DNA of 64,000 nucleotides. Source: Neoceratodus forsteri. Its lineage: Eukaryota; Chordata; Ceratodontiformes; Ceratodontidae. The DNA is taken from NCBI GenBank assembly GCA_016271365.2, contig JADMNL010000023.1, positions 608,124,001-608,188,000 of the forward strand. The letters run 5' to 3'. How positions within the stretch are numbered: position 1 is the stretch's first letter; each line of letters starts with the position of its first letter. A program made the translations under genes and the position numbers. Below, piece after piece: positions 23,431 to 34,329 of this stretch. The notes below the pieces were generated by a model that saw only the letters and a list, made by a program, of their open reading frames with translations, searched no databases and was not told where the DNA came from.

Positions 23431-24440
23431 TGAAGGACAAGTTTAACTACATGATAACTGGGACATGGATATGATGCGCTGCAAGATGGAGCAGCTTCAG
23501 GTCCAGGGAGCCCATATCAACACTTTTGTCTGGACTGGCACCCTTTAGTGTCTTTTTTAAACTCAGCTTTATTCAGATAAAAACTGGTTACAATACAGGA
23601 AAACAGTACCATGGATACAAATAGCAATTTGATTCAAATGGTATCTCAGGTAACAATAATACAACTTGATAGGTACCTGGTATTCATGCTAGCTTATCAA
23701 GAATTGTGTTTTATGTGCTGAGTTGGTACATTGAAAATTAATCCAAACCATTACTAAGGAAACAAGATAACAAGGATACATGTGAAATTTTACAACAATA
23801 AAACTGGCACTATACACTCTGCGTCAAGTGTTCATTCATTTCTACCAATACTTTATTCAGTTTCTAATATATCTTGTTTTCCTTTATTTATTACAACCTC
23901 TTGTTTTAAAATCTGCAGATCAATATCAGGAGAGTAAATGGGATTGGGGGACAGCAACACTCCTGAATTATGTTTGTGACATGGATGGCACTACACTTTT
24001 GTGGAGCTTGCCAGAAAAATAATTCTGATTCACAAGACAAACTCTGTGCTCTGACACTATTGAGGACTTATTTGTTTTCTGTAGCCATCTTTAATATCAT
24101 TGGTTCCAGATGACTTTTATGTAATGTGCTTTGTATGTGTTTCCTTTTTTCTCTCTTTTGCATCATTTTCACTTGTATGCCTGTGCTTTTCCTGTGCACA
24201 TTTGAGAGTGTTTACTTGGAAAATTAAATAAAGTACATCACATCAATAAAATTTGGACTCACTGTGTTGGTGGGACCTGCTGCCAATCCTCCTGACTAAC
24301 ATGCACTGCCAAGTGACAACTGTCTTGGCCATGGCCTCCCTCCGATGTGACTTTCCAGGCTTGCTTCTGATCCTGGGTCATTAGCATGACAGTGTGATGC
24401 TCTGCTGCTGGACCATGGGGTGGACTCAAAGCCTAATATT
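23431..24440. other. intron sequence with possible old LINE 3' ends
   Basis: TTTTTTAAACTCAGCTTTATT near 23553 may be the inverse of a LINE tail. A plus-strand segment ending AAATTAAATAAAGTACATCA near 24240 may be another 3' end. Neither can be assigned. Confidence 0.3.
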
Positions 24441-25080
24441 TAGGGCTAATGAACCTATCAAAATTGGTGATATTCAGTTCTCTAGTCTTAAAGTTATTTG
24501 TGCTCAAAATTCTGCAATTTGCATAATTGCAAAATGAAATTCTAAAATGTCAGAAAGTTTAGAAGCTTATAACTCAGTTACCTTTCAATATAGTAATATG
24601 CAATTTGGTATACATCTGTATGGGCTTTGGAAAAGTCACCATGCCAAACGTTGTGCAATTTAGACAAATACTTTTAAAAGTAGAAGGAAATAACTGAAAT
24701 AATAATGTTGGCAAAATTTCATGACATTTTCACAGAAATTTCATGAAATTTCAAAAAGTGAAATTGCAATTTTGCCAGAAGTTCACTGGTGGAAGATAAA
24801 TTCCCATTGGAATGTGTTCTTAATTATATGAGAAAAAACCTAATTGGTTGAAACTATATTTAAAAGTGTAACATTTTAAGGAAAACAGGCATGCTTCAAT
24901 GAACATTTTGCAGCACTGTTATGGGTCCACAAATGCACAGGGTACCTGCCCGCATTGCTACAACATTCATTCCACTTTATGAAGATCATTTAGTAACTCA
25001 CTAGAAGCTATAAAAGTAGGTGCCAGAAAAGTATACTATATGGGCCTGGGCAGAAAGGTGATGAAGAAGAAGAAAAGAAG
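24441..25080. repeat. possible old A/T-rich dispersed repeat
   Basis: It contains phrases (CTCAAAATTCTGCAATTTGC, GCTTATAACTCAGTTACC, TTTCATGAAATTTC) that echo 17450-17750 and 12771-13190. There are no clear termini. Confidence 0.3.
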
Positions 25081-25500
25081 AAGAAATATTGCATTTATAT
25101 AGTGCTGTTCATACCACATTGTTGCTAGGGCTATGAAGAATATGAAATTCCACCATCGAATTGCTGCAGAATGACAATTCTGCTTTTGAAGCAGCTTTGC
25201 AGAATTTCTTTTAAAGTCCACAGAATTTTGAAAAGCATTTGTATGCAAACTGTGGAATAATTTTCCACAGCTTATGAACTATGGAATCGTTTTCCACGGA
25301 TTGTGGAAAAAAATCCATGGTTTATGTGAACTGCAGATTATTATTTCACAAACAACATTTTGCATGTCAAATGTCTAAATTCTGCAATTATGAAAATTGT
25401 TGGAATTTTCTAAAATTCCATAGAATTCCATTCTGTCAGAAATACATTATTCTGTTCAGCTCTAACTATATCCCACAGTGCTTTATAAGCAATTAGAGAG
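25080..25500 (+). mobile_element. interrupted L2/SINE-type 3' end
   Basis: GCATTTATATAGTGCTGTTC (25090-25110) and CCCACAGTGCTTTATAAGC (about 25471-25490) read as two halves of one common 3'-end motif. The 330-bp element at 25128-25462 separates them. Confidence 0.5.
25128..25462. mobile_element. hAT-like MITE nested in the 3'-end repeat
   Basis: The left end TAGGGCTATGAAGAATA and the inverse of the right end TAGAGCTGAACAGAATA match at 13 of 17 positions. The interior is palindrome-rich (for example TGTGGAATAATTTTCCACA) with many AATTCTGC/GCAGAATT motifs. No coding sequence. An 8-bp duplication, expected for hAT, is not clear. Confidence 0.5.
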
Positions 25501-26110
25501 ACTGGTGAAGCAATTAAGAGACTGGTAGTGAAGTTATTGTAAATGTGTAATGGTAGTCATTCAGCTCACTCATCAACACCCACACACCACCATGGAAAAC
25601 TTGAGTGAACTGGTTTTCAGAATTACTTTTATATGAAGCTGAATCCCCAATATACAGAGCAGAGCAGGTCCAGAGTGTATACTACTGATTTGAAGACTAT
25701 ACAAAGAGACAAGTGTTGGTGTACTCTGAACATTTATAGTGAGCGATACATTCAATCATGCCAGCTGACAAGTGCCCTTATGGTCTATCTTGTCTGCTCA
25801 GGTGTGCAAGTCCCCTGAGTCTACAATGGGATCTGTCCCTTCCCCAAATCCTCTTTGATGCCCCAGTTCCCTCCATCCCCTCTCCTTCTCCACCAGCAAC
25901 TTTTCCCTTCATTCAGTCTCATCCTTTCTTGAAGCTATCCACGTCATTCTGATGTTGCAGAAATGAGAATAATAAATGGGTGGGGTGCATAATGAGATTA
26001 TGTGACACACCCAGGGTGTATAACGTCACACAGACCTGTACACGAAGCTCAAGAGTTTTGCTAAGCATCACTCACTGAAGGTATGTAAAAATTGAGCTTA
26101 GATCCAATTA
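25501..26110. other. intron sequence, nothing recognised
   Basis: No supported gene. A C/T-rich stretch lies at 25840-25930. Confidence 0.35.
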
Positions 26111-26158
26111 TATGTATCTATCTATCTATCTATCTATCTACCTATCTATCTACCTATC

Positions 26159-26218
<60 letters not shown>
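26111..26218 (+). repeat. (TATC)n followed by (GA)n microsatellite
   Basis: About fifteen TATC units (with TACC variants) to 26173 are followed directly by about 22 GA units to 26218. Confidence 0.95.
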
Positions 26219-26221
<3 letters not shown>

Positions 26222-27300
26222 ATTTAAAATTGCTAGTGTAACACTGTACTAAAAATATGCTTCCTTTCCAAGTTTAAACAAATGCCCGTATTTGCTCATC
26301 ATCATCAAATCAGCAACCACTGTTATCCAAGACTCCTCTAGAACCATTGTTTGTTTCTTAAATAACTTACAATATCTGGTTAATCTTGCTGAGGTTTCTT
26401 TACAAATTTAAATTAAAAAGTAAAGTCACAGCATGATAGTTTTCTGTCCAGAGAATGACATACAGTAGGAAGAGCCATGTGGATCAGCTTTAATTGTTTG
26501 CTTAATGTCTGAAAGAAAGATAATTTGGCAGGATCAGTTAGACAAGTTTTTTTAATAAACCATAAAGTGGTTTTGGTGTTTTTGATAACAGGAGGGGTGT
26601 CTGATTTGGGAAAAGGAGAAAAATAAACATTATAGAGGCATCTGAATTTGATTAACAGGTCACCATTACACATGACTGTGTGCAATAAAAAATTATATCA
26701 CGGTTATCCATGTGTAAAAAGTGTCACCACTAAGTTAAAAAGTTTATTTACTGTAAATGCACTACTTTTGCATTTCAGGCAAGAAAAAGGAAAACAAATT
26801 GGAACTTTGATCCATCTAATATACACACATATAAACACAACACTCAGTGAATTGTGGGGAGGGGCAGTGACTTGTACTGAACTGTGGAGATGTAAAACCT
26901 TAATTATTAGCGGTTAGAGGTGCTGCCAATGTCTTGAGTTATTGCAACTCCTGCTCTCTTTTAATGAATCATATTATGAGAGCAATCTTACCACAGTGTT
27001 ATAAGATTATGATTTTATTCCCCATTAGCAAATTCAGCCCCAAATGTCATTTTTAATCAGGCAAAAACTAAAATGAGTTTCTTGTCCCATGGATTGCTCA
27101 GGATCTCAGATTACTGCATATGGTGGAGTAAAAGCTATTAGTTTGCATATTACCGTGGCACCTAGGGTATAAGTTAATTTTAGCAAAGTACCATTCACAG
27201 GAACATAGTAACAGTACAGAAAATTGAAAGCCAGAAAAGACTGTCAAGATCATCATCACAATTCAGCAATTATAGCACTTAATCTTCAATGTATCCATAT
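26219..27300. other. intron sequence, nothing recognised
   Basis: A 90-codon minus-strand frame (26413-26685) has no motif I recognise and lacks convincing splice signals. A possible CR1-type tail scrap (GGAACATAGTAACAGTA) lies near 27200. Confidence 0.35.
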
Positions 27301-27302
27301 AC

Positions 27303-27480
27303 TGGAGGCTGTATAGTGCAGTGGTTTAAGGCTCTGAGCTGCAAATCTGGAGACCTGGGTTTGAATCCTACAGCCCTCACTTGCATACTGTGTGATCCTG
27401 AGCAAGCCACTTAACTTCCTTGTGCTCCCAGGATGCACCTGGAAACAAGCTTCAACTTATTGTACCTCACCTGGTTAAGC
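27303..27480 (+). mobile_element. tRNA-derived SINE, MIR/CORE-like
   Basis: It starts GGAGGCTGTATAGTGCAGTG then GTTTAAGGCTCTGAGC (box A) and has box B at GGGTTTGAATCCTAC. The body TGTGTGATCCTGAGCAAGCC ACTTAACTTCCTTGTGC has the layout of the MIR/CORE-SINE core. It ends with a LINE-like CTGGAAACAAGC segment. Internal RNA polymerase III promoter boxes are recognisable but the copy is old. Confidence 0.75.
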
Positions 27481-28330
27481 AATTTCCCTTTTGATACAGT
27501 ACTGTACTGATCAAGATCCTTTGAAATTATTTCACAGAATAACATATTGCAATCTCCTTTGGTAAACTATCCCATGCTTTTACAATATGTTTTGTGAAAC
27601 AATTTAGCCTCATGTCAATGTTATATTATCTCCCTTAAGCTGGTGGTTGTGACTTAAGATGGACTTAGTAATTTCCTTCGTATCTAGTTTCAAACAATCT
27701 CTGTTCTCACTCTTTAATGGGTAGGGTTAGGGCTAGCATTTTACTGTAATCATAATGCCACAATATAATCTTCTTTCCAGACAGTACAGATCATGGCTTT
27801 TTGGACTTCCTGTATATTCTACATTTTCAGACTCCTTACCATTTTGTATTTCTTTGCACTCAATTATTTTCTTCACATCCTTCCTCATGTATGGTGCCAA
27901 AGCGACATACATTACTCAACATGTGGCTCTACCATTGATTTGTACTACAGCAATAGGACCAAGCTCTCCCTACTCCTAAAATTTCTTTCAATACATCCTA
28001 TTAGATGATATATATTTTTTGCTATGGTCTCACACTGTGTTACCATAAAATCACTATTTATAATGATGCACTATTTATAATGATGCCTAAGTCCTTTGCT
28101 TCCTTTAATTCTGTCAAAGGATCTTGTGCCAGTGTATATATTCCACTGAGTTTGTGTTTCCAAGGTGTAATAATGCACACATATAAGTGATAACCCACAT
28201 TTTGTTTGACACATCCATATGGATAATTGATTTAAGTCAGACTAAAGGTGTACCTGATCCTCCCTGAGTCCACTAGCCTTGGCATCTTAGCATCATCTGC
28301 ACATTTTATATCTATCCGTTTATGAAATAT
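27481..28330 (-). mobile_element. CR1-like LINE, strongly degraded, minus strand
   Basis: The order of phrases follows the minus strand of CR1 ORF2: a segment like that before the palm near 27700-28000, GATGCCTAAGTCCTTTGC (the LGV/I-type region) near 28080, and GGCATCTTAGCATCATCTGC (inverse of the ADDTK region) near 28280. No frame remains open for long. Confidence 0.45.
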
Positions 28331-28479
28331 TGGACTTGTTTTACTTTTTAATTTTATTTACATATTTTATTTTTTGTTATAAAATTATTTGCTGTATGTA
28401 AGGGGTATGAATATATAGATATTTACTGTGTTAGTGTGTGTTTGTGGTTTGACTGGTGGATTAGGGAGGATATTGGTGT

Positions 28480-29480
28480 TTATTGCAGGGTTCAGTACTG
28501 GGTCCAGTCCTTTTAATGTCTTTATAAGTGGCATTGCAGAGGGACTGGAAGAAAAGTATGCCTCTTGTGACACACAAGATCTGCAACAGGGTTGATACAC
28601 AAGGGTGTGTGGAAAGATGAAAAGGAACTTGGCAAGGTTGGAGGAATGGTCAAAAGTATGCAGCTTAGATTCAATGCAAAGAAGTGCAAGTAATGCACCT
28701 GGGAAACAAAACCCAGTGGTAGAGTATACAGTGGAAGAAGTATTAATAACAACACAAATGAAAAGGACCTGGGGTAGTCATATCAGATGACCTTAAGATA
28801 AGCAAGCAATGTGAGAAGGCAGTAAGGATGGCTGGGGGATATAGAGATGTATAGGAGAGGCATCACCAGTAGAAAAAGAGAGTTGTTATCCTCTGTTCAG
28901 CCAGTTAGTGAGACCCCATTTGAGTACTGTGTGCAGTTCTGGCAACCCCATCTCTGCAAGGACATAAACAGGATGGAGACAGCCCAGAGGAGGGTGACTA
29001 AATTGGTGCAGGGACTGCAACAGAAGCCATACAAAGACAGACTGAAGAAGCCTAATTTGTATACCCTTGAGGAAAGAGGGAGGAGAGAACATGATAGAAA
29101 CTTTAAGTACCTCAAGGGAATCAACAAAGTCCAAGAGGTAGCATCTTTCAGAAAAGAGATGTTTAAGAACAAGGGGACACAATTTGAAGATAGAGAGGGG
29201 GATGGCTCAGGGGCAATGAGAGGAAGTATTTTTCACAGAGAGGGTGGTGGACGCATGGAATGGCCTTCTTGAGGAGGTCGTGGGGTCCAAAACAGTGGGG
29301 AATTCAAGAATGCATTGAATAGACATAAGACAATTCAGGTTGGGGGTAGGAAGAAGTAGGCGGTTGGTTAACTAGGATCAGCAGCTTATCCTATAGGCAG
29401 TTGTATGGGCAGACTAGGAGGGCCAAGAGGTCCTTATCTGCTGTCAAAGTCCATGTTTTGTGTTTCTATGTTTCTATTGT
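28480..29480 (+). mobile_element. CR1-like LINE, 5'-truncated, plus strand
   Basis: From the reverse transcriptase palm onward: GSVLGP-like near 28490, a damaged ADDTK region near 28560, LRFNAKKCK near 28660, FEYCVQFWQPHL near 28920, and QRRVTKLVQGLQQKPYKDRL near 28980-29050. The 3' UTR has GGCAGACTAGGAGGGCCAAG and the terminal CTATGTTTCTATT at 29478. Frameshifts separate the blocks. Confidence 0.8.
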
Positions 29481-29879
29481 GAAGTGGTTGTTTAATGTTG
29501 TTGTATTGGGTGTCCTTTTTAAGTGTTTTACTATCAGGGATAAGATGTGTAAGGAAGATATAGGTGTGAGGCATGTTTACTCCTAGGACCACCTGTGGCA
29601 GTTCCATCCTTTGTTGGCTCCCCATTGCCCTTAATGCAGAGGTCCTCAGCCACTGCAGGGGCTGGGGATCCTGGAAGCAATGCAATAACCATGGTGGAGT
29701 CCATGGGTATAATGTTTGGGGGTTGAATGGGTTGGTAAGGTATAGGAAGGGCCCAGGGAGGATATGGACTTCAGGAATAGGGACAACCATATGTGGTTCC
29801 CCTTCCTAGGGCTCTGCTTAATGTCAGCTACCAGGAACTAGTGCTTCTGGCTAGCTCTGCTCTCCCCTTCAGGCTGTTC
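29481..29879. other. intron sequence, nothing recognised
   Basis: Overlapping open frames on both strands (118 codons minus, 78 plus) have no motif support. Confidence 0.35.
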
Positions 29880-30775
29880 TTTATAATGCAAGGCCACTAA
29901 GAAATAAACCAGTAGTGATATATGATTATATTGCTTATTCCTTTGTTGATCTTGTTTGTAATACTGAGACCTGGTTTGGGGATGAATGGGTCCTGTGATG
30001 GAGGCATCTATTCTTCAAGGTTATTTGCTGTTACATTGCTGGAAGTGGGACAAGGAAGGAGGGTGGGGTGGCCATTTGCTTTAAATCCTTTTGTGACTCA
30101 CAGAATACCCATAAGAACTTTAAGGTGTTTTGAGTGTGTTGCTGATAGATGAGCCCTAGGTGGTAGTTGTAAGATCATCCTTATACATCTTCCACCATGG
30201 TATGGGGTGAGTGCATGCAGGAGCTGGCAGAGTTAATTGTTGATGAGGCATTGAATGCTTCCAGACTTCTGGTGCTTGGGAACTTCAGTGCCTGGACTAA
30301 TGATGAGACCTCATTCCTGGTCAACAGCTCCTCCAGCTGATGAATTCACTGGGGCAAGCATAGGCTGTTGCCTCTAGTACACAACATAGTCACAACTTAG
30401 ACTTGATCTTCTCAGTGAACATTGACATAAGTACAGTCAGTGTTGATCCGGTCTCTTGGTTGGATCTTCATGCAGTGTTGTTCCTTTATGGGGTCCCCTG
30501 TTTTATTACTCTCCCTGTGGATATGATTCAGTACCATTTGAATTATTATCTGAGTCTTGCAAACTCCTGGATGTATTGGATGTCTTGAGCATAATACTTG
30601 CCTGTGTGCCTGGTTCTAAGAATGCTTTAGAGCACTATAATGGTGCTCATATGTCTGCCTGGATTCTCTTGTACCCTATCATGTTCATCCCTTGTCCTCC
30701 TGATTCAACTCACCTTGGTACTGTGATGAAGTGTGCCAACTGAAGACTAAGGGATGGAGGTTAGAGCATTCTTGA
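29880..30775 (+). pseudogene. L2-type LINE endonuclease (first half of a split L2)
   Basis: The frame-shifted translation follows the L2 apurinic-type endonuclease. NARPLRNK-like start near 29900, VIYDYI, DLVCNTETWFG near 29950, GGVAICFK near 30065, LVLGNFSAW (GDFN site changed to GNFS) near 30265, and a final LDLIFSVNID with WLDLHAV (SDH changed to LDL) near 30400-30475. A linker phrase QLKTKGWRLE lies near 30740. The reverse transcriptase of the same family resumes at 34330, so one L2 copy seems to be split by two later LINEs. Confidence 0.7.
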
Positions 30776-30779
30776 TGTA

Positions 30780-32468
30780 TGTACCCATCTATGGATGGCA
30801 ACCTGACACTGAAAACTCATTATAGTAAGTATCAATGAGCAATTTCCTGAAGAAGACAGCATTCCTGTTACTGATGATTGCTGCAGGAGAAATCCACTAG
30901 CTCAACTCTTTTGATGGCATACATCCCAGGGTACTAAAGGAGCTAAGGCTTGAACTAGCAGAGCCATTATCAGAACTGTTTAGTGAGTCTCTGAGCACAG
31001 GAGAGGTCCCAAAAACTGGAGAAGGGCTCATGTGATCCTGCTCCACAAGAGTGGTAGCAGGGAGGAGGCAGGAACAACAGACCAGTCAGTCTTACCTCAG
31101 TAGTTGGCAAGATTATGGAGGCACTCCTTAAGAAAAGGATAGTGCAACACCTGGAATTCATAAGGAGCCCAGGAGCCAATACAGCATGGGTTTACAACAG
31201 GAAGGTCCTACCAAACTAATCTCATAGATTTCTTTGACTGGGTAACCAGAGTGGTGGAGCAATGGGGAGCAGTTGATGTGCCTACCTTGACTTCAGCAAA
31301 GTTTTTGATACTGTTCCACACAGAAGATTGATTAACAAGCTGGGTAGGCTCAGGGTGGGTCAGAAGTTGGTCAACTAGGTGGAAAACTGGTTGACAGGCA
31401 CAAACCAGTGAGTGGTGGTAAACTGCATTCAGTCAGAAGAGATGCAAGTCACAAGTGGGGTACTGCTGGGATCAGTCCTGGGGCCAGTCCTCTTCAATAT
31501 CTTCATCAGTGACATTGCAGATAGATGGAGTGTAAGGTTTGTCTGTTTGCAGATGACACCAAGATTTGCAATAGAGCAGATGATCCAGATGGGGTGAGCA
31601 GAATAAGAAGAGATTTGGATAAATTGTCAAAATGGTCAGAAGAGTGGCAACTGGGGTTTAACATAAAGAACTGCAAGATCATGCACATTGGAGAAGAAAC
31701 CTTGAAGCCACCTATAGGTTGGGAGGAGTTGCTGGTGGTCACAAGGGAAGAAAGAGACTTGGGCATTATCATCACAGATGACGGAAATCATCCAAACAGA
31801 CCACTAAAGCAGTAGTTAAGGCTAGGTGGATGTTGGGGTGTATTAATAGGGATATCACAAGTCATAAGAGGAGGTAATAATCCCTCTTTACAAGACACTG
31901 GTTAGGCCCCATCTGGGAGTACTGCATGCAGTACTGGGAGGCCACACCTTCACAAGGACATTAACAAAATGGAAGCAGTCCAGAGAGAGGCAGTCAAAAT
32001 TGTTCAGGGACTGCATCAGAAAACATAAGAGGATAGATTAATGGAGCTCAATATGTATACTGTAGCACGACGGAGGAGAGGGTGATATGATTGAAACATT
32101 CAAACACATAAGTTCATTAACAAGGTGAAAGAGTCTAACATGTTTCAATATACGAAAAATAGCAGGACAAGAGAACACAGCATGAGATTAAAGGGAGACT
32201 GATTAGGGGGTAATGTGAGGAAGTTCTTTTCACAGAAAGAGGGTGGATGTTTGGAATAACCTACTGTACCTCAGGAAGTGGTGGATATGAATACAGTGCA
32301 GGTCTTCAAACAGACATGGTATAGGCATAAAGGTGCAATACAGATGAGTATGAATAGATAGGCCATTAACAGATTAAAGTCCTATAGCACATTCATAAGG
32401 TAGAAAAGAAATGGTAGATTTGATGGGCCTTGTGGTCCTTATCTGCTGCCAACTTCTACGATTCTATG
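30780..32468 (+). mobile_element. CR1-like LINE, relatively well preserved RT, plus strand
   Basis: The reverse transcriptase domain is clear: DGIHPRVLKELRLELAEPL near 30910, a frameshifted YSMGL (Q-x-GF) region near 31180, VTSGVLLGSVLGPVLFNIF near 31450, and then intact catalytic FADDTKICNRA near 31543, WQLGFNIKNCKIMHIG near 31650, and EERDLGIIITDD near 31750. The 3' UTR has GATGGGCCTTGTGGTCCTTA and the terminal CTACGATTCTATGTTTTG near 32468. Stops and frameshifts elsewhere make it inactive. It sits inside the L2 copy. Confidence 0.85.
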
Positions 32469-34318
32469 TTTTGCATTGTGGACAGGTTATTAAACCCATC
32501 CTTAAAGAGGTTACATAGGATTTTTATGTAAGAAATCGAAGGAGTTAAGGAAATCTGACCTGAGAAAGTGGCGGAAAAGAACAAAAGAATTCTTGGGAAA
32601 AGGAAAATTAGGTGACCAAATAAAAAGATGGGAGCAAATGTGTAGTTTTTGAGAGATGAAGGTGTTTCCTTTCTGACCTGCTTAAATAGACTATTTGGTG
32701 AAGTAAGTAACGATTTACTCCCATTGGAAAAGAAAGATATTTCAGGAGTAATGGTCCCCATAAGTACTTAGTATCTGTGGAAGAAATAGCAAAGGAATTA
32801 AAAAAAGGTTAAAATAAATAAAAACAGCAGGCTCTGATGTTATTCAAATTGGGCATGGAAGGAAGGTGTGACTTGCTTGCACAATGGGTATGTCATATTT
32901 TAATAGATCAATGCTGAGTGGTGAAATTCCTTTACAGTGGAAGAAGGCAAAGGTTGTTCCCTTCCTAAAATGATGACACCTAAAAATATGACAACAGATT
33001 TTAGACCAATTGCTTTATCATGTAACGGTTTCAAAAGTACAGGAAATGTTTATTTGTAGATGGATATGGATGTTGTGGATGGAGTTTTGGACAAAAAATC
33101 AGTTTAGTTGAGGGTTTGGTAGGGTTGCTCAAGTATTGATGCTGCTTTAAAATTTTGGAACTAAGTATGAAAGCTTGGATAAAGGAAACAATGTAAGGGC
33201 TGTTTGGTAGATTATAAAAAGCTTTTGATCTTATTGATCATGGGATGATTATACAAAAATTGCAAAGTTTACATGTCACAGAGTGTATAGTAAATTGGGT
33301 GGCCAGTTTTTGCAGGAAAATCACAATGGATTGAGATGGAATGCATAAATCTAAGGCTGTGAGTATGTGCAGTGGGTCCTCAAGGAACTAAATTGGGACC
33401 GTTATTATGATAATGATCTAGACATGAAGGCCCATGTATAAAGTATGTAGATGATACTACAGTATTGGATATTGGGAAAATGTTGAAGATAGTACTATGC
33501 AAAGTGATTTAGATTATATAGAAATGTGGTCTGAAAATAATTTTATGCAAATCAATCCTAAAAAACCAAAGAGATACTTTTGGTAAGCAGAATAAATGGA
33601 CTGAGATAAAAGGATTGTTTTTTTGGGGTGAGGAGGTAGAAGTAGTAAGAAAAGTGAAATATTTGGGATTTATTTTCAGAATGTTTTTCTTGGGCAGAAC
33701 AGGTTTTAAGCATGGTAAAAAGGAAATAGTAGGTTATACTTTTAACTGTTATGAGATGTCAGGTTTGAATTAATCAGATTTGGTTTATTATTTTACTACA
33801 GTGGTTAGACCGGTGGTTGAATATGGAGCTACTGTGTGACATAGTGGCCTCACCAAAAGTGAATCTGAAGATTTGGAAAGAGTATAAAAAGGGCACTAAG
33901 AGTAATTGTTGGGTGGGATGAGAGTTATAGGAAGCCTTGATTAAATGTGGGCTTGATAGGTTAGATACTAGAAGAGAAAAATGACCAAAGAGGTTTTTAA
34001 AAAATGTGTGACCCTGACCATAAATTGCATTGTTTACTTGTAACGAGAATATGTCTGGGTATAAGCTGCAAAAGTAAGGAGATGTGAAAAAACCTGTGGT
34101 AAGAACTCAAAGTTAATTAAATCTTTGTGCAATATTTGAATGTGGTGAAATGAATGTTATTTTTTATTCTTTTCTTGTTTTAAAATTGTATAAGTTTGTG
34201 TTTTGAATCTGCTGTATGTAAATGTTTATCTTTTTATGCTATATAGAACTTCAACCTGTACTTTTGTGCCTGGTTACAATATTAAGTAATAAAGTATTAA
34301 CTAACTAACTAACTAAAT
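32469..34318 (+). mobile_element. second Jockey-group LINE (L2/Daphne-like), plus strand
   Basis: Degraded reverse transcriptase with a different wording from the CR1 and L2 copies: TDFRPIALSCN near 32995, DYKKAFDLIDH-like region near 33215, VGPQGTKLGPLL near 33370, and YVDDTTVLDIG (catalytic YVDD intact) near 33445. The 3' end has a microsatellite tail of AACT units (34295-34315), as used by several L2-related families. It lies between the CR1 and the resumed L2. Confidence 0.65.
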
Positions 34319-34329
34319 CCTGTCTGTGA

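Noticed and set aside
27303..27480. Candidate tRNA gene from box A and box B
   Set aside because: The tRNA-like part is degraded and continues into a SINE body, so it is a retroposon, not a functional tRNA gene. The same applies to 19440-19700, 45595-45895 and 49690-49890.
31525..31815. Functional reverse transcriptase gene from the intact FADDTKI box
   Set aside because: The flanking domains have multiple stops and frameshifts, so this is a fragment of a dead CR1 copy.
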